Source: Amycolatopsis marina (GTDB lineage: Bacteria; Actinomycetota; Actinomycetes; Mycobacteriales; Pseudonocardiaceae). From it: 64,000 nt of DNA. The stretch covers positions 248,001 through 312,000 of the forward strand of contig NZ_FOKG01000007.1 in NCBI RefSeq assembly GCF_900111885.1, given 5' to 3'. The notes beneath the pieces are model-generated. The model searched no databases, was not told where the DNA came from, and saw only the letters and a program-made list of their open reading frames with translations. Position 1 is the stretch's first letter. Every line of letters starts with the position of its first letter. A program made the translations under genes and the position numbers. Of this stretch, positions 1 to 8,327 are shown in pieces.

Positions 1-2
1 GG

Positions 3-1289
3 GTGTTCGCCGCGGCGGACGCCGCCGTGAGCACCGTGTCCAGGGCGCGCGCGGACGGACTGGTCCGGCTCGGCAGCACCGGCGCCCGGCAGCTCGCGCT
101 GGTGGTCGACGAGCGCAGGCGGCACATCAACCTGCTGTTGCTGCTCAGGATGGGCTGCGAACTCACCTCGACGGTGCTCGTGACCGTGGTGTGCCTGCGC
201 TGGATCAATCCGGACGGACTGGCCGTGACCGTCGCCGCCGTGGTGATGGTCGTCGTCAGCTACGTCCTGATCGGGGTCGGTCCGCGCACCATCGGCCGGC
301 AGCATCCGTACCGCGTCGGCCTGCTGGTGGCCGGCCCGGTTCGCGTGCTCGGCACGATCCTCGGGCCGTTGAGCAAGCTGCTCATCGTGGTCGGTAACGC
401 CATCACCCCCGGCAAGGGCTTCCGGGAGGGTCCGTTCAGCTCCGAGGTCGAACTGCGGGAGCTGGTCGACCTGGCCGAGGAGCGCGGGGTCGTCGGCACC
501 GAGGAACGGGAGATGATCCACTCGGTTTTCGAGCTCGGCGACACCGTGGCCAGGGAGGTCATGGTCCCGCGTACCGAGATCGTATGGATCGAGAACACCA
601 AGTCCGTCCGGCAGGCGCTCGCGCTGTCCCTGCGCACCGGGTTCACCCGGTTGCCGGTGATCGGCGAGTCCGTGGACGACATCGTCGGCGTGGTGAACCT
701 CAAGGATCTGGTGCAGTCCTCCATGGCCGAGGACGGTTCGGCCACGGCGGTGGGCGAGCTGATGAATTCGGCCAGCTACGTCCCGGACTCCAAGCGGCTC
801 GACGAGCTGCTCAAGGACATGCAGGTCTCGCACAATCACATGGCCATCGCCGTCGACGAGTACGGGGGCACAGCGGGGCTGCTGACGATCGAGGACATCC
901 TCGAGGAGATCGTCGGGGAGATCACCGACGAGTCCGACACCGAAGAACGCCCACCCGTTGAGCACATCGACGACAGCACCGTCCGGGTCTCCGCGCGCCT
1001 CGGTGTCGACGATCTGGCCGAGCTGTTCGGTCTGGACCTCGGCGAACAGGACGTGGAAACCGTCGGGGGGCTGTTGGCGCAGCGGCTCGGCAGGGTGCCA
1101 CTGCCCGGTGCGGAGGCCGAGGTCGAGGGCCTGCGGCTGCACGCGGAGGGCGGCAAGGACCGGCGTGGCCGAATGCGGATCACCACGGTCGTGGTGCACG
1201 CCAACGATGAGCGGATCGCCGGCCGCAGGATGCGCGTGTCCGGGACCGGCGACGACGACGAGCGGGACAGGAGTGTCGAACATGCCTGA
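3..1289 (+). CDS. CorC/HlyC-type hemolysin-family membrane protein with CBS pair (5' truncated by window)
   Basis: Membrane protein of the DUF21-CBS-CorC (CNNM-like) family, members of which are linked to Mg2+/Co2+ efflux. The visible part holds the end of the DUF21 membrane domain (hydrophobic segments around residues 45-65 and 73-95), two CBS motifs at about 190-310 and a C-terminal CorC/HlyC domain at about 335-405. The GTG at position 3 is internal: family members have more membrane sequence before it, so the gene begins outside the window. The stop overlaps the next gene by 8 bases, indicating an operon. The same gene precedes the Rv2365c-era segment in mycobacteria. Family assignment is firm; the transported ion is not known. 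Confidence 0.9.
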   Translation: MFAAADAAVSTVSRARADGLVRLGSTGARQLALVVDERRRHINLLLLLRMGCELTSTVLVTVVCLRWINPDGLAVTVAAVVMVVVSYVLIGVGPRTIGRQHPYRVGLLVAGPVRVLGTILGPLSKLLIVVGNAITPGKGFREGPFSSEVELRELVDLAEERGVVGTEEREMIHSVFELGDTVAREVMVPRTEIVWIENTKSVRQALALSLRTGFTRLPVIGESVDDIVGVVNLKDLVQSSMAEDGSATAVGELMNSASYVPDSKRLDELLKDMQVSHNHMAIAVDEYGGTAGLLTIEDILEEIVGEITDESDTEERPPVEHIDDSTVRVSARLGVDDLAELFGLDLGEQDVETVGGLLAQRLGRVPLPGAEAEVEGLRLHAEGGKDRRGRMRITTVVVHANDERIAGRRMRVSGTGDDDERDRSVEHA

Positions 1290-1641
1290 GGAGCTGGCGG
1301 AGATCGAGCTGGGGCCGGAGGACGAGAAGATCGTGATCCTCGCCAGGTCCGCGAGGGCCCGTACCCAGGCGCTGGAGGGCGCCGCCATCCGGGACACCGA
1401 CGGGCGCACCTACGCGGCGTGCAACATCGCGCTGCCTTCGTTCTCGCTCACCGCCATCCAGGCGGCGATCGCGGCCGCGGTGTCCAGCGGGGCCGAGGGC
1501 ATCGAAGCGGCCGCCATCGTCGGTGAGACTCCCCTGTTCGACCAGGCGTCGGTGCACGCGCTGCGGGACATGGGCGGCAGGGCACCGATCTATCTCGCCG
1601 ACCCGTCCGGCACCGTCCAGGAGGTTCTGCGGCCCGACTGA
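1282..1641 (+). CDS. Cytidine-deaminase-fold protein lacking the zinc ligands (Rv2365c-like)
   Basis: A 119-residue protein starting at ATG 1282 inside the end of the CorC-like gene. It aligns by eye along its whole length with small cytidine deaminases: a TYAACNI strand, the helix LTAIQAAIAAAV, and PIYLADPSG near the end. However, the zinc-binding Cys and the catalytic Glu of the usual C-A-E motif are replaced (I-Q-A), and the PCxxC ligand pair has become PLFDQ. It should therefore be catalytically dead as a deaminase. Its place between CorC and era is the same as for the conserved hypothetical Rv2365c. A structural or regulatory role in this operon is inference only. Confidence 0.75.
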   Translation: MPEELAEIELGPEDEKIVILARSARARTQALEGAAIRDTDGRTYAACNIALPSFSLTAIQAAIAAAVSSGAEGIEAAAIVGETPLFDQASVHALRDMGGRAPIYLADPSGTVQEVLRPD

Positions 1642-1700
1642 CGGCCGTTTCCGTGCGGGCCCGGTAACCCTCCGGGTCGGCGCGCGGGCCATAGGCGACA

Positions 1701-2615
1701 ATGCTGCGGGTGAGCACTCAGCCAGAGCACCGGTCCGGATTCGCCTGCTTCGTCGGACGTCCCAACGCGGGCAAGTCGACCCTGACCAACGCTCTTGTCG
1801 GGAGCAAGGTCGCGATCACGTCGAGCAAACCGCAGACCACCCGGCACGCGATCCGCGGGATCGTGCACCGGCAGGACGCGCAGCTGATCCTCATCGACAC
1901 ACCGGGCCTGCACCGGCCGCGCACGCTGCTCGGCCAGCGGCTCAATGATGTCGTGCACGCCACCTGGTCCGAAGTGGACGTCGTCGGGTTCTGTGTTCCC
2001 GCCGACGAGAAGATCGGACCCGGCGACAGGTACATCGCCGCGGAACTGGCCAAGATCGCCAAGCGCACTCCGGTGATCGGCGTCGTGACCAAGACCGACC
2101 TGGTGGGCCCCGAGCGGGTGGCCGAGCAACTGATGGCGCTGCAGGATGTCATGGAGTTCGCCGAACTGGTGCCGGTGTCCGCGGTGGACGGCTACCAGGT
2201 CGCCACCCTCGCCGATCTGCTGGTCCAGCGGCTGCCCGAGGGGCCCCAACTCTACCCGGACGGTGACCTGACCGACGAGCCCGAGCAGACGCTGGTGGCA
2301 GAGCTGATCCGGGAAGCGGCACTGGAGGGGGTCCGCGACGAACTGCCCCACTCGATCGCCGTGACCGTGGAGGAGATGCTGCCCCGCGAGGGCCGCGACG
2401 ACCTGCTTGACGTGTACGCGTTTCTCTACGTGGAGCGGCCGAGCCAGAAAGGCATCATCCTGGGCCACAAGGGTGAGCGGCTCAAGGACGTCGGCGCGCG
2501 GGCCAGGGCGCAGATCGAGGCCCTTCTGGGCAGCAAGGTGTACCTGGACCTGCATATCAAGGTCGCCAAGGACTGGCAGCGCGATCCCAAACAACTGCGC
2601 AGGCTCGGCTTCTGA
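1701..2615 (+). CDS. era: GTPase Era
   Basis: Essential GTPase that binds the 3' end of 16S rRNA and acts in 30S subunit maturation. The 304-residue product shows the G1 loop GRPNAGKS (19-26), the G3 motif DTPG (66-69), a TKTD variant of the G4 motif (130-133) and a C-terminal KH domain with a GHKG loop near residue 255. Length is normal for Era. ATG 1701 is used, but GTG 1710, whose product would begin VSTQPEH, is an equally good start. It lies 59 bases after the deaminase-like gene and has the same neighbours as in mycobacteria. Confidence 0.97.
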   Translation: MLRVSTQPEHRSGFACFVGRPNAGKSTLTNALVGSKVAITSSKPQTTRHAIRGIVHRQDAQLILIDTPGLHRPRTLLGQRLNDVVHATWSEVDVVGFCVPADEKIGPGDRYIAAELAKIAKRTPVIGVVTKTDLVGPERVAEQLMALQDVMEFAELVPVSAVDGYQVATLADLLVQRLPEGPQLYPDGDLTDEPEQTLVAELIREAALEGVRDELPHSIAVTVEEMLPREGRDDLLDVYAFLYVERPSQKGIILGHKGERLKDVGARARAQIEALLGSKVYLDLHIKVAKDWQRDPKQLRRLGF

Positions 2616-2699
2616 CATCCCGTCAGGTCTCGATGTGGTCTCGTGATCCGGAACCCGGCCGCGGCCGAGCGCGGTGATGCTCTACGGTTCGTCGGTTCA

Positions 2700-2734
2700 C
2701 ATCAGGATCCGGCGTCATCTATGGGATCCTGATG
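2700..2734. repeat. 11-bp perfect inverted repeat upstream of the CD225 gene
   Basis: CATCAGGATCC at 2700-2710 is repeated in inverse at 2724-2734 with a 13-base spacer. It lies in the 207-base gap between era and the CD225-type gene. It could end the era transcript as a hairpin (there is no T run) or serve as an operator for the following membrane-protein genes; the sequence alone does not decide. Confidence 0.55.
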
Positions 2735-2822
2735 GTCGCCGGAGTGCTCACCTTTGGTCTGTCGACTTCGGACATGGGGTAACGACAGGACACCGGGCGC
2801 GGCAGCAGGACCAGGAGGTTCA

Positions 2823-3251
2823 GTGAGCGACCAGTTCCCGCAGTACCCACAGAACTACGGGGGGCAGGACCCCTACGGCGGGTACGGACAGGGGCCGCAG
2901 CCGGGCGCGATGGGGCCAGGGCCCATGGGGCAGCCGTGGCCGTACGGTCAGCCAGGCACTTACGGCGGGTACGGGTACGGGCCGCCCCCGGAGAACCATC
3001 TGGTCTGGGCGATCCTGTCCACGGTGCTGTGCTGCCTTCCGCTCGGGATCGTCTCGATCGTGAAGTCCAACCAGGTGCAGACGCTGTGGGCACAGGGCTA
3101 TCCCGGCGAGGCGATGAAGGCCGCCGACGACGCCAAGAAGTGGGCGATGTGGTCGGCGATCGTGGCGGGGATCGGCGTGCTGCTCTACATCGCGTTCATC
3201 GTGGTTGGGTTGGTGATCGCGGGCGTATCGCTGCGGGACGCCGGGCCGTGA
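2823..3251 (+). CDS. CD225/dispanin-type small membrane protein
   Basis: A 142-residue protein with a Gly/Pro/Tyr/Gln-rich N-terminal tail (residues 1-55) followed by two hydrophobic segments. The first carries the dispanin-like features NHLVWAIL...CCLPLGIVSIVKS, with a conserved Cys pair and a basic turn; between the segments is a QVQTLWAQGYPGEAMKAADDAKKW loop of the CD225 type, here given only as its outline. The GTG start at 2823 has an AGGAGG site at 2813-2818. The stop overlaps the next gene as GTGA. Bacterial members are of unknown function; the eukaryotic relatives are the IFITM proteins. The downstream partners are also small membrane proteins. Confidence 0.82.
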   Translation: MSDQFPQYPQNYGGQDPYGGYGQGPQPGAMGPGPMGQPWPYGQPGTYGGYGYGPPPENHLVWAILSTVLCCLPLGIVSIVKSNQVQTLWAQGYPGEAMKAADDAKKWAMWSAIVAGIGVLLYIAFIVVGLVIAGVSLRDAGP

Positions 3252-3700
3252 CGGCAGGCGTCTACACCGGAGTCCCCGCGTCGGGTTGGCGCTCGCGACT
3301 CAGTGCGCTGGCGCCACCGATGGGCGTCGTGGGGGCTGCGGCGGTGGGATGCGCGGTCATCGCGCTCGCCGATCCCACGACGCCTGGCGGGATCCTGCCC
3401 ACGTGCCCGACGAAGGCGTTCTTCGGAATCGTCTGCCCCGGCTGCGGCGCGCTCCGGATGATCTACAGCGTCCTGCACGGTGACATCCCCGCCGCGATGC
3501 ACTACAACGCGGTGAGCCTCGCGGTGCTGGTCCTGTTCGCGTGGAGCACGATCGCGTGGACCGCGGGCAGGCTGCGGGGCAGCTGGGTGGCGAGTTGGCT
3601 GCACTGGCGCTGGACTCCGCTCGCCACGGGTGTCGTGGTGGGGGTGTGGGCGGTCGTGCGCAACCTGCCCTTCGCGCCGTTCCTCGCGCTGCGGGTCTGA
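3248..3700 (+). CDS. DUF2752 membrane protein, copy 1
   Basis: A 150-residue integral membrane protein of the DUF2752 family. It carries the family core CPTKAFFGIVCPGCGALR (about residues 52-69), in which the three cysteines and the G-C-G turn are conserved, followed by MHYNA and two further hydrophobic segments, and ends RNLPFAPFLALRV. GTG 3248 overlaps the previous stop by four bases, so translation is probably coupled. The next gene is a close paralogue. Function is unknown; the cysteines suggest metal or redox chemistry at the membrane, which is inference. Confidence 0.82.
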   Translation: MTAGVYTGVPASGWRSRLSALAPPMGVVGAAAVGCAVIALADPTTPGGILPTCPTKAFFGIVCPGCGALRMIYSVLHGDIPAAMHYNAVSLAVLVLFAWSTIAWTAGRLRGSWVASWLHWRWTPLATGVVVGVWAVVRNLPFAPFLALRV

Positions 3701-3703
3701 CAC

Positions 3704-4144
3704 ATGGAGCGGCCGACTCTGTCGAGCAACCTCCGGCGCGGCTCGCGTGCACTCGGACCGCCGATGGCGGCGCTGGCCGGGCTCGCGGGGTGCTGCGCGG
3801 TGGTGTTGTGGGCAGATCCGACGACGCCGGGAGGCGCGCTCCCGGTCTGCCCGACCAAGGCACTGCTCGGTCTCACCTGCCCGGCCTGTGGTGGTCTGCG
3901 GATGGTCTACAGCCTGCTGCACGCCGACGTGCCTGCGGCGCTGCACTACAACGCCCTCGGTGTGCCCGCCGCGGTGCTTTTCGTCTGGGGAATGCTCACC
4001 TGGACGCTCACCCGGCTGCGGGGGCGACCGGTGGCAGGCTGGCAGCACCAGCGCTGGACTTCGCCTGCCTTCGCCGTGGTGCTGCTCGCGTGGTTCGTCG
4101 TGCGTAACCTGCCGTTCGCCCCGTTCGTCGAGCTCCGCGTGTGA
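3704..4144 (+). CDS. DUF2752 membrane protein, copy 2 (tandem paralogue)
   Basis: A 146-residue paralogue of the gene just upstream, separated by only three bases. It repeats the same plan: a CPTKALLGLTCPACGGLR core, an LHYNA motif, and the ending VRNLPFAPFVELRV, which differs from copy 1 at few positions. The two copies clearly arose by tandem duplication. The similarity is limited to conserved blocks, so the duplication is not recent. Both follow the CD225-type gene and precede an RDD-family gene, making a run of four small membrane proteins between era and recO. Confidence 0.82.
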   Translation: MERPTLSSNLRRGSRALGPPMAALAGLAGCCAVVLWADPTTPGGALPVCPTKALLGLTCPACGGLRMVYSLLHADVPAALHYNALGVPAAVLFVWGMLTWTLTRLRGRPVAGWQHQRWTSPAFAVVLLAWFVVRNLPFAPFVELRV

Positions 4145-4237
4145 GCCGAATCGACCTTCCGGACCCGGCGTTGATCGACGATGTACGCTCCTGCACGCCA
4201 GGGTGCAGAACCGGGTGTGCATAGCAGGGGGAGACTC

Positions 4238-5101
4238 ATGACCAATCCATACGAGCCCCAGTCGTACGGGCAGCAGCCCGGCGGTTTCGGGCAGCCGTCC
4301 GGGGGATTCCAGGCACAGCCGGGACAGATGCCGGGACCGGCGCCGGGGCAGCAGGCGCCGGGCGCCTACGGCCACCCATCCGGCGCGTTCCCCGCCGCAC
4401 CCGGGCAGTTCCCCGGCCAGCAGCCGCCCTTCGGCGGTGGCGCTCCCGGTCAGCCGCCCTTCGGCGGACCGCCCGTAGCGCCACAGGGACTCGCGAGCTG
4501 GGGGCAGCGCGCCGGGGCATACCTGATCGACATGGCACCGCCGTTCGTCGTCATCCTGATCGGCGCGCTGGTGATGCTGGGCTCGACCACTGTCGGTGTC
4601 ATCGTGATGGGCATCGGATACCTCGGCACGTTCGGCTGGGCGCTCTACAACAGGTGGATCCAGGGTGGGAACACCGGCCAGTCGTTGGGCAAGCGGGTGG
4701 TGGGCATCCGGTTGCTCGGCGAGCAGACCGGCCGGCCCATCGGGGCCGGTATGGCATTCGTCCGCGATCTCGCGCACGCCCTGGACGGCCTCGCCTGCTA
4801 CATCGGCTTTCTGTGGCCGCTGTGGGACGAGAAGCGCCAGACGTTCTCCGACAAGGTCATGTCGACCCTGGTGGTCCAGTCTCCCGCGGGTCCAGGAGGA
4901 CCGGGTGGCGGACAGCAGCCGGGAGGCTTTCCTGCCCAGCCAGGTGGCTACCCCCAGCAGTTCGCGCCGCAGCAGCCCGGCGGTTTCCCGGGGCAGGGCG
5001 GCTACCCGCAGCAGCCGCAGCAGCCCGGTGGCTACCCCCAGCAGCCGGGCGGGTTTCCCCAGCAGCCTGGCGGTTTCGGCGGTCAGTACCCGCCGCAGTA
5101 G
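4238..5101 (+). CDS. RDD family membrane protein with Pro/Gln/Gly-rich tails
   Basis: A 287-residue protein starting at ATG 4238 behind a purine-rich site. Residues 1-85 are a proline-, glutamine- and glycine-rich tail. Residues 88-210 form an RDD domain: AGAYLIDMAPPF with the family Arg/Asp signature, two membrane helices, GNTGQSLGKRVVGIRLL, then FVRDLAH. The last 65 residues are repeats of the type GGYPQQ/GGFPQQ. RDD proteins are membrane proteins of mostly unknown transport role. The low-complexity tails resemble those of the CD225-type protein four genes upstream, suggesting that the two products act in the same membrane context. Confidence 0.85.
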   Translation: MTNPYEPQSYGQQPGGFGQPSGGFQAQPGQMPGPAPGQQAPGAYGHPSGAFPAAPGQFPGQQPPFGGGAPGQPPFGGPPVAPQGLASWGQRAGAYLIDMAPPFVVILIGALVMLGSTTVGVIVMGIGYLGTFGWALYNRWIQGGNTGQSLGKRVVGIRLLGEQTGRPIGAGMAFVRDLAHALDGLACYIGFLWPLWDEKRQTFSDKVMSTLVVQSPAGPGGPGGGQQPGGFPAQPGGYPQQFAPQQPGGFPGQGGYPQQPQQPGGYPQQPGGFPQQPGGFGGQYPPQ

Positions 5102-5173
5102 CGAGGGTGCCGGGACACGCTCTGGCGGCACGCTGAGCGCCCGGCTGTCACCCCGAGGTGGGACGATGGTGCG

Positions 5174-5947
5174 GTGAGTCTCTATCGCGACACCGGAGTG
5201 GTGCTGCGGGTGCACAAGCTGGGTGAGGCCGATCGGATCATCACCCTGCTCACCCGCAGGCACGGCAAGGTGCGTGCCGTGGCCAAGGGCGTGCGCCGTA
5301 CCACCTCCCGATTCGGGGCAAGGCTCGAGCCCTTCGGTCACGTCGACGTGCAGTTCTACACGGGTCGCACCCTCGATGTGATCACGCAGGTGGAGACGGT
5401 CGATGCCTTCGCGCTGCCGCTGGTGGCGGACTACCAGCGCTACATGGCAGCAAGCGCCATCACCGAGACCGCGGACCGGCTGGCCGCGGAGGAGGGCGAG
5501 CCCGCGCTCAAGCTGTACCTGCTGCTCACCGGCGCACTGCGCGCACTGGCAGCGGGCGAGCGCGACGCGTCCCTCGTGCTGGACGCGTTCTTCCTGCGGG
5601 CGATGTCGTTCGCGGGGTGGGCTCCCGCTATCGCCGAATGCGCCCGGTGCGGTGCTCCCGGTCCACACTCGGCGTTCCATGTGCAGGCGGGTGGTTCGCT
5701 GTGCGTGCAGTGCAGGACCGCCGGTTCCGTCCACCTCGCCCCCGAGGTGCTCGTCCTGCTCGAGTCGCTGCTGAATGGTGAGTGGACGGTCGCGGAGCAG
5801 AGCGTGCAGGGCACCCGGCGCGATGCCAGCGGCCTGGTCGCGGCGCACCTGCAGTGGCATTTGGAGCGTCAGCTACGGTCACTGCCCTTCGTGGAGCGCA
5901 GGGCCCACGAACGGCGTCCCCGTGAGGAGCCGGTGAGCGGCAAGTAG
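5174..5947 (+). CDS. recO: DNA repair protein RecO
   Basis: Recombination mediator of the RecFOR pathway; it anneals ssDNA and helps load RecA past SSB. The 257-residue product has the N-terminal OB-fold (SLYRDTGVVLRVHKLGEADRI) and a central helical region. A four-cysteine zinc site reads CARCGAP, then CVQC about 20 residues later (near 157-180). Length is typical. GTG 5174 gives the usual short lead into the OB-fold. It lies between the RDD gene and uppS, as expected from the mycobacterial order. Confidence 0.95.
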   Translation: MSLYRDTGVVLRVHKLGEADRIITLLTRRHGKVRAVAKGVRRTTSRFGARLEPFGHVDVQFYTGRTLDVITQVETVDAFALPLVADYQRYMAASAITETADRLAAEEGEPALKLYLLLTGALRALAAGERDASLVLDAFFLRAMSFAGWAPAIAECARCGAPGPHSAFHVQAGGSLCVQCRTAGSVHLAPEVLVLLESLLNGEWTVAEQSVQGTRRDASGLVAAHLQWHLERQLRSLPFVERRAHERRPREEPVSGK

Positions 5948-5986
5948 GGTCGGCAATTGCTCAGGTTCGCCGGCGAGGAGGTATCA

Positions 5987-6847
5987 GTGCGGCGCAGGGG
6001 ACGCACGACCGTGGTGTCACCAGGAGATCTGCGGGCTCCGGACCCGCACCCCTCCGGTGCGCGGCCACCGGACATCCCGCCGGAGTTGGTGCCACAGCAT
6101 GTCGCGTTGGTCATGGATGGCAACGGCCGCTGGGCCAACCAGCGCGGACTGCCGCGGATCGAGGGCCACAAGCGCGGCGAGGCCGTCATGATCGACGTCG
6201 CGAGCGGGGCCGTCGAGCTGGGCGTCAAGTGGCTGTCGGTGTACGCCTTCTCCACGGAGAACTGGAAGCGCAGCCCGGACGAGGTGCGTTTCCTGATGGG
6301 CTTCAACCGCGACACGATCCGGCGGCAGGTGGACTATCTCGGTTCGATCGGGGTACGGATCCGCTGGGCGGGTCGCAGGCCGAAGCTGTGGCGCAGTGTC
6401 ATCAAGGAGCTGCAGGTCGCCGAGGAGAAGACCAAGCACAACACGGCGATGAACATGACCATGTGCGTCAACTACGGCGGCCGGGCCGAGATCGGCGACG
6501 CGGTGCGCCGGATCGCGCAGCTGGCGGCCGACGGACAGATCAATCCGGACAAGGTTGACGAACGTACGATCGCCCGATATCTGTACCAGCCGGAGATGCC
6601 GGACGTGGACCTGTTCCTGCGTCCCTCCGGTGAGCAGCGCACCTCCAACTTCATGCTGTGGCAGGCGGCCTACGCTGAGTTCGTGTTCCAGGACACACTG
6701 TTCCCCGATTTCGATCGAACGCACCTGTGGCGGGCGTGCCTGGAGTACGCCAAACGGGACCGTCGCTTCGGTGCGGCGCTGGATCTGACAACTGAAACCG
6801 ACAGGACGGCTGCGACGTCTGCACCGTTCCCGGAGGGCGCATCATGA
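5987..6847 (+). CDS. uppS: Polyprenyl (decaprenyl/undecaprenyl) diphosphate synthase
   Basis: Cis-prenyltransferase that makes the long-chain lipid carrier for cell wall synthesis. The 286-residue product carries the catalytic block MDGNGRWA with Asp44, the FSTENW substrate motif, and the C-terminal [15 protein letters not shown] signature with the E-F-V-F region. GTG 5987 is chosen because GGAGG ends five bases before it; a TTG 30 bases upstream has no such site. Homologous to Rv2361c, whose product is decaprenyl diphosphate, so C50 rather than C55 is likely here. The stop overlaps the next ATG by four bases. Confidence 0.95.
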   Translation: MRRRGRTTVVSPGDLRAPDPHPSGARPPDIPPELVPQHVALVMDGNGRWANQRGLPRIEGHKRGEAVMIDVASGAVELGVKWLSVYAFSTENWKRSPDEVRFLMGFNRDTIRRQVDYLGSIGVRIRWAGRRPKLWRSVIKELQVAEEKTKHNTAMNMTMCVNYGGRAEIGDAVRRIAQLAADGQINPDKVDERTIARYLYQPEMPDVDLFLRPSGEQRTSNFMLWQAAYAEFVFQDTLFPDFDRTHLWRACLEYAKRDRRFGAALDLTTETDRTAATSAPFPEGAS

Positions 6848-7287
6848 CCACGGAAGCCGCGGACACCGCGGACCTGCTTACCAGGGCGCGGGAGTCGCTC
6901 GAGCGTTACCTCGAAGTCCATGTGGACGACGACGGCGCGCTGACCTTCTCCCACGCCGACGTCCCGTGTGTCGTGCAGGCGACCCGGCTCGCGGAGGGGC
7001 TGACGATGCTCAGCCTGACCTGCGTTGTGGCCTGGGACCTGCCCGCCGATCCGGCGCTGTCCGCCGCGGTCGCCGAGCGCGCGGGGCAGGGACTGTTCGG
7101 GACACTGGGTACCGTCCACACCGATCGGGGTATCGATCTGACCCTGCGCTATGCGTTTCCCGCGCAGGGGATGGACCTCGCGCCGCTGGGCACGCTGCTG
7201 ATGCTGGTCGTGTCGACCGCCTCGCAGGTCCGTTCCGACCTGCTCGGGACCGAAGCAGGAGAGCCGGGTGCCGAGACCGGGCACTGA
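6844..7287 (+). CDS. Conserved actinobacterial protein (Rv2360c-like, YbjN/T3SC-like fold)
   Basis: A 147-residue acidic soluble protein overlapping the uppS stop (ATGA). The pattern of a helical N-terminus ([13 protein letters not shown]) followed by alternating beta strands and a helix recalls the YbjN or type-III-secretion-chaperone-like fold seen in many actinobacterial hypotheticals. It sits where Rv2360c sits next to Rv2361c. No catalytic motif is visible. Function unknown; the translational coupling suggests that it is needed together with UppS. Confidence 0.7.
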   Translation: MTTEAADTADLLTRARESLERYLEVHVDDDGALTFSHADVPCVVQATRLAEGLTMLSLTCVVAWDLPADPALSAAVAERAGQGLFGTLGTVHTDRGIDLTLRYAFPAQGMDLAPLGTLLMLVVSTASQVRSDLLGTEAGEPGAETGH

Positions 7288-7295
7288 CTGGCATC

Positions 7296-8327
7296 ATGCC
7301 TCAAATGGAAACGGTTTCCGATGTCGCTGTACGTCCCGGTGAGCCGGACCGGCGACGGCGCGGCATCACCTCGGTCGAGGTGCTGTGCGCGGTCCTGCTG
7401 ATCGCGATTCTCGGTCAGACCTGGTTGCAGTCGACGCTGGACGTCCCCGCGCTGCGTACCGGAGCCACCGTGTTCGTCGCGGTGTGTGTGCAGGCGATGC
7501 CTTTCCTGGTGCTTGGTGTGCTGATCAGCGGCGGTATCGCGGCTTTCGTCCCGGCCAGGGTCCTGCGCAGGGTGCTGCCGCGCAGGGAGGGCGCCGCGGT
7601 GGGGGTCGCGGGCCTGGCCGGTGTTGCGCTGCCGGGGTGTGAGTGTGCTTCCGTCCCCGTGGCGCGCAGGTTGATCGGCCAGGGGGTGGCGCCCGCCGCG
7701 GCGCTGACCTTCCTGCTGGCCGCGCCCGCGGTGAATCCGGTGGTGCTCGTCGCCACCGCGGTCGCCTTCCCCGGCGAACCCGGCATGGTGATCGCCCGCT
7801 TCCTCGGCTCGCTCGCGACCGCGATGGTGATGGGCTGGTTGTGGGCGCGGTGGGGCAAGCTCGAGTGGATCGCCGAGCGGGCGCTGCGCCGTATGCCGGA
7901 TATCGCTGTGGGCAACCGCTGGCGCACCTTCGCCGAGACGGCGCGGGCCGACCTCGTCGACGCGGGTGGGTTCCTGGTGCTGGGCGCGTTGATCTCCGCA
8001 GCGATGGGCGTGCTGGTGCCCGGCGAGTGGTTCGGCGTGCTGGGCGAGCAAATCGTGCTCGGGATCCTGGTGATGGCCGTGCTCGCGGTGGTCCTGGCGC
8101 TGTGCAGCGAGGCCGACGCCTTCGTCGCGGCGTCCCTGAGCGCGCTGCCGCTGCTGCCGAAGCTGGTGTTCCTGGTGGTCGGCCCCGCGATCGACGTGAA
8201 GCTGTTCGCACTGCAGGCGGGAACGTTCGGCAGGTCGTTCGCGCTGCGGTTCGCGCCGGTCACCTTCGTGGTGGCGATCGTCTGTGCCGTGCTGGCCGGC
8301 TGGCTCGTACTGGGGGGTGTCCGATGA
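7296..8327 (+). CDS. Permease (COG0701/DUF318), probably zinc-regulated
   Basis: A 343-residue polytopic membrane protein of the COG0701 permease family, with about eight hydrophobic segments. Typical motifs are LPGCECASVPVARRLI in the middle, LLAAPAVNP shortly after, and LCSEADAFVAASL with VGPAIDVKL in the second half; the two halves resemble each other. ATG 7296 is used; ATG 7305 is the alternative, and a perfect palindrome lies directly over it. The stop overlaps the TIGR03943 gene by four bases, a pair conserved across Gram-positive bacteria. Because zur and smtB follow, a role in zinc homeostasis is likely, though the substrate is not established. Confidence 0.88.
   Translation: MPQMETVSDVAVRPGEPDRRRRGITSVEVLCAVLLIAILGQTWLQSTLDVPALRTGATVFVAVCVQAMPFLVLGVLISGGIAAFVPARVLRRVLPRREGAAVGVAGLAGVALPGCECASVPVARRLIGQGVAPAAALTFLLAAPAVNPVVLVATAVAFPGEPGMVIARFLGSLATAMVMGWLWARWGKLEWIAERALRRMPDIAVGNRWRTFAETARADLVDAGGFLVLGALISAAMGVLVPGEWFGVLGEQIVLGILVMAVLAVVLALCSEADAFVAASLSALPLLPKLVFLVVGPAIDVKLFALQAGTFGRSFALRFAPVTFVVAIVCAVLAGWLVLGGVR
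7307..7319. promoter_or_regulatory. Zur-box-like palindrome over the permease start
   Basis: GGAAAC-G-GTTTCC is a perfect 6-1-6 inverted repeat that overlaps the alternative start ATG 7305. Actinobacterial Zur boxes have the same odd-length, A-then-T-rich dyad design. The zur gene lies 2 kb downstream. A LacI-type operator is the alternative, but those are normally even-length with a central CG. Confidence 0.5.

Noticed and set aside
3185-5860. A very long open frame on the minus strand across the DUF2752, RDD and recO genes
   Set aside because: It has the Arg/His/Gly/Pro-rich composition of an antisense frame in GC-rich DNA and lies opposite well-recognised genes with conserved motifs.
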